From Leuctra nigra (lineage: Eukaryota > Arthropoda > Insecta > Plecoptera > Leuctridae), in contig OW203773.1 in the NCBI GenBank assembly GCA_934045905.1, positions 18,897,246 through 18,961,245 of the forward strand: a DNA stretch of 64,000 nt, in the 5' to 3' direction. Position numbers and translations under genes: made by a program. How positions within the stretch are numbered: the stretch's first letter is position 1; every line of letters begins with the position of its first letter. Shown piece after piece: positions 60,590 through 64,000 of this stretch. Under the pieces are notes generated by a model. That model saw nothing but the letters and a program-made list of their open reading frames with translations, was not told the origin of the DNA and searched no databases.

Positions 60590-61700
60590 GCACACTAAAA
60601 AATAACCGCACCGAAACCGCTCCGATCGGTGCCCCAGTTTGACCGCACACATTCGGAGTAATATCAAGATTTTCAGGCGGTGCAATAATTATTTATAAAA
60701 TCCTGCACCGATTCGCGGTGCAACGATTCGCATAGCACCGAGCAGCGGAGTGATATTGATAGACAAGTATTTACTCCTGACGGCGTAACTTTTCTATCAA
60801 ATTACTCCACTTCGGTGTACAATAACTACACCGATAGGTAAAGCAAAATTATAAAATCAATCCATTTGTGGTGTATTTTGTCATTGTGAAGTAGTAGCTC
60901 CATTACGGTGCAATTAAAATATTTACGAAGTGTCTATTCGCCGAACTGAACACCGAGGTGCGAAGAAGAGCGACACAACCTTTCTGCTATCACCCCGACA
61001 TTCACACCGACACTCGACAGTATCAGATGATGAACAGACGATCGGGTTCTATCAGCTGTACGATTATAATAATCCATTTGGTCAAGTCACAAATATAGCA
61101 CCGAATACAAAGTACTACTTACAACTACAAAAAAGATAATACACATTTTTCCTAACATGTAATAATATATATATAATTTTAATAAAATTTCTTATAGGCA
61201 GATTTTGGAAATAATATAACTTAATTAAACAAACAGATAAAGAGATTAAAGCTAAAAAGTGTAATAAAATGAGTTTGACGCCTTCTAGCGTATTCTGTTG
61301 GCAACTAGAGAAATAACGAGACAATGACGACCCAGTAATGACGCACTGGCCGGTGCTATAAATCATCCCTATTTTACTCCGACCTGGTGCGATTATGAAT
61401 GAAATGTACTCCGTTGTGGAGTAATCAGCGGAGTACATCTGAATAGTGCACCAAACAATTACTCCGTGTAGTACTTTTTGGCGGTGTCATTGGAATTCGA
61501 ATAGAAAAATCACACCAGTATTACACCGATATTACTCCGAATGTGTGCGAATCAACAGGTGCAATTTATTCTCAATTTATTACACATATTTCATGTTGCA
61601 CCGTCGCACCGTTCAAGATTTTGTCAATTTCGCACACGTTTGGTGCGAAAATTCGACCACTCCGGCCAATATTACACCGTTTTCACAATTATTTCTGAGT
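60590..61700. repeat. degenerate element rich in caccg/cggtg words
   Basis: Inverted words recur across the tract: cgcacacattcggagtaata (60652) against tattactccgaatgtgtgcg (61531), with many cggtgcaa, caccgat and ggagtaat motifs on both strands. It looks like an old palindromic transposon. Frames within it (60930-61139, 61115-61438, 61446-61825) have no recognisable domains. Confidence 0.45.
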
Positions 61701-62484
61701 TTGTGGTTGGGTTTATGTTGGCTAATGATCCACTGCGGCTATGCAGGAGAGCATGCTCATTTGTCAGGGTTACCCGTGACCTCCATTTAATTCAACAACA
61801 TGAAATCTTAATTTTTACAAAATAACTATTTGTCAACGCGCCATGAACAATTAAAATACTTCGTACAACACTTCGTACTGAGACTCAAAGAAGAGAACAA
61901 ATCAATAAGAAAATTTGAACATGTCAAATGAATTCGTTAATTTCGACCTCAAAATGGAAATATATTATTGTCAAAATGAACGTTTATGTCTCAGATAGAT
62001 GTTTTGTTCTCAAAAAATCGTGTAAACTCTCTGAAGCTGTCCTGAAATCACCATGCAGCCGCGCTGTGCTGCGCTTGTTAGTCGGCAGTCGGAGGTTCAA
62101 CGTGTCGGACGTGTGTGTGTGTTGCTGCGCGCTCTGTGTGTTTAACATGCATTTTGCTTCAATGTAACTGCATACTCATGTTGGTGAGGGTTTTGTTTCC
62201 ATACACTCGCACTTCTATGAACTACATACACTTCAACAATGAAGTGACATGGATACAAACCTCTCTCTCTACAACAATTGCGCAACAATTGGCGTGTTAC
62301 AAGCCCAATGTCATTGAACTGTTCGATACTCATATTAGACTGTTCTATTGCAAGTTCTACAAGACAATTTAACTTTAATTGTAGTCTTTATGAACTCGTA
62401 TACACAAAGGAAAGTTATGTTATTGTCCTAAATGCAATAATCATCATTCTGACATCTTCTCGACATATTGTATAGGGTTTCGGG

Positions 62485-63277
62485 CAGGGACCCGAACCGG
62501 AACCGGAACCGGAACCTAGAACCGGTATGAACCTTTATAATTTCGGAACCAGAACCGGAACCGGAACCGTTATACTTTTTTCCCAAAGAACCGGAACCGG
62601 AACCCGAACCTTTATAATCAATTAGGTTCTTAAAGGTTCTTAAAGGTTCTTAAAGGTTCCTTCTTTTAATAAAAAATCATGTATATCACTTGGACATAAT
62701 ATTATTCACAAAGTTGTATAAAGTTAACTTTTTGATAAAATTTCCAAAATGTATTTTTTGTAGAAATTTTTAATTCTTGATAAGAAATAATGATTCTTCA
62801 TTAAATGCAAACCATTGCAAACGCTGCTTGAGTATTCAATTTTTGAATCTGACTACTGCGATGAGAACTGCATTGCCGACAATTTGAATATAATAGCTCA
62901 GGAAAAATGAATGTTTACGTTGTCTTATGGAGAAAATTGCAGCCACTATACTGTCTCCTCTGATATGTACTCTGCACACCATCCTGTGAATTTTATACAG
63001 ACACTGCCTACACCTGTGCTTGCATTCATAGGAAAATCCAAATACAATAATTCCATTAAATTTGACATTGGTAATACTGAAGTTTTTTAATATAGTTTGA
63101 TTTAAAATTTTAGAACCGGAACCGGAACCCGGAACCTTTATGCAGGAACCGGAACCGGAACCGAACCTTTAAGAATATTTGTTTCAGAACCGGAACCGGA
63201 ACCCGAACCTTTATAAAATAAAATTGTGGAACCGGAACCGGAACCCGAACCTTTATTCATAAAGGTTCGGGTCCCTG
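62485..63277. mobile_element. non-autonomous hAT-type element with accggaacc subrepeats
   Basis: 793 bp with ends cagggacccgaacc and ggttcgggtccctg (14-bp perfect inverted repeats), flanked by an exact 8-bp duplication gtttcggg (62477-62484 and 63278-63285). Clusters of accggaacc lie inside both ends. No coding capacity. An older relative lies in the first transposase intron (22780-23245). Confidence 0.88.
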
Positions 63278-63446
63278 GTTTCGGGTAGTTTTCGAGTGTA
63301 ATGGAGCTCCGGCCTCATATTTTTTTTGAAATTGGTACATGACGGTTTCGTACATGACAGTCTTCATAGGCATTTGGGTTTAAATATCAGCACAAGAAAA
63401 ACATTTGCTTGAATGCACTACATTTGCTTAGAAGGTGCCACCAGGT

Positions 63447-63601
63447 TACCGGGTAGGACAAAAATTGGATTATGTTAACTATCGATAGTTAGTGGAAGTT
63501 AGTAAATCCCATTGGCTGTGGAATTCGCGCCAACTGGATTCATTGGTAACTGCTCACTAACTATCGATAGTTAGCTAATCCAAAGTTGGTCCTACCCGGC
63601 C
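63447..63601. mobile_element. short hairpin MITE
   Basis: About 155 bp with ends ccgggtaggac and gtcctacccgg and inner inverted copies of aactatcgatagttag (itself palindromic). It folds almost entirely on itself; the target duplication is not clear. Confidence 0.7.
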
Positions 63602-63936
63602 TAAATGGTGTAAGCTCTTTTTACCAAGCACATATTTTGAAGTAGGAAAATAAACTCAATTCGATACAAAGCAAGTTAGTGAATTTCGATGTTGTGCCTA
63701 CTTCGATGTTGTGCCTACTAGCTACTTGTGCCTAGGTATCGATTAGTGATACCTACGTTTGACCTCTGTCCTTAATCACAACATAAATATTGTTAAGTTA
63801 TGTTCTTTAGGTGTAGATCAAAATTGTCTGATGAAGGTGATCTAAGTTTCATAAATATATCTTTTTTAAATTGTTTTACTAATACATAATACCATGTGTC
63901 AAAATAAGTGAAGTCATTTATAATCTTTTCTGTGTT

Positions 63937-64000
63937 TTGAGCGAGCGACTAATATTTGGTTATTTTGGCAAGGACCTCCGCTTTTTTTTTTCCATACAGC
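63937..64000 (+). mobile_element. head of a Helitron-like GAGCGAGCG element, cut by the window end
   Basis: ttgagcgagcgac, then ttttggcaaggacctccgct and a T run, matching the first 90 bases of the 48511 copy with a small deletion. Confidence 0.5.

Overview
This is a window of AT-rich animal nuclear DNA, almost certainly from an insect and perhaps a hemipteran. Genes are cut into short exons with GT-AG introns of several kilobases, introns are full of transposon relics, and there is one 200-base assembly gap (51139-51338). Nothing prokaryotic is present. The two host genes rest on my own splice-frame reconstruction: exon phases match across the junctions listed, except where stated.

Right half (about 40.7-60.3 kb, minus strand): most of a CD36/class B scavenger receptor gene. 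Seven exons are recognised by family motifs (60254-60094, 56231-56093, 55738-55535, 53803-53618, 52949-52860, 44524-44406, 43724-43599), plus a last membrane-spanning exon at 42080-41781. The first membrane segment (beyond 60254) and the exon carrying the conserved cysteine cluster between 52860 and 44524 are not found; the assembly gap lies in that second interval. Left-centre (about 11.4-33.1 kb, minus strand): a pacifastin-type serine protease inhibitor precursor with a signal-peptide exon (33047-32984) and three inhibitor-domain exons (16560-16417, 15761-15639, 11584-11465), all in phase 1. Its 16 kb first intron holds a complete-looking P-element-like transposon (22071-26811, plus strand) encoding an 898-residue THAP-domain transposase in three exons.

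The most unusual pattern: four tandem arrays in these two genes each straddle an exon-intron junction and so multiply a splice site. They are 61 bp x 19 at the donor of pacifastin exon 3, 101/105 bp x 9 at the donor of CD36 exon G, 86/87 bp x 6 at the donor of CD36 exon C, and 79 bp x 3 at the acceptor of CD36 exon D. In each case one complete exon remains and the copies run away from it into the intron, keeping the splice dinucleotide.

The rest is mobile-element debris: hAT-type miniature elements with 8-bp duplications (2987-3470, 6962-7448, 62485-63277), a pair of piggyBac-like TTAA hairpin elements (29523-30049, 38417-38946), a TA-flanked Tc1/mariner-like MITE inside one splice-junction array (55151-55493), Helitron-like elements ending in CCTAG with one nested inside another (48511-50290), jockey/CR1-like retrotransposon remnants, tRNA-derived SINE copies, and a repeat family (751, 8295, 54287) one copy of which carries a satellite of ETS+CRE-like motifs.
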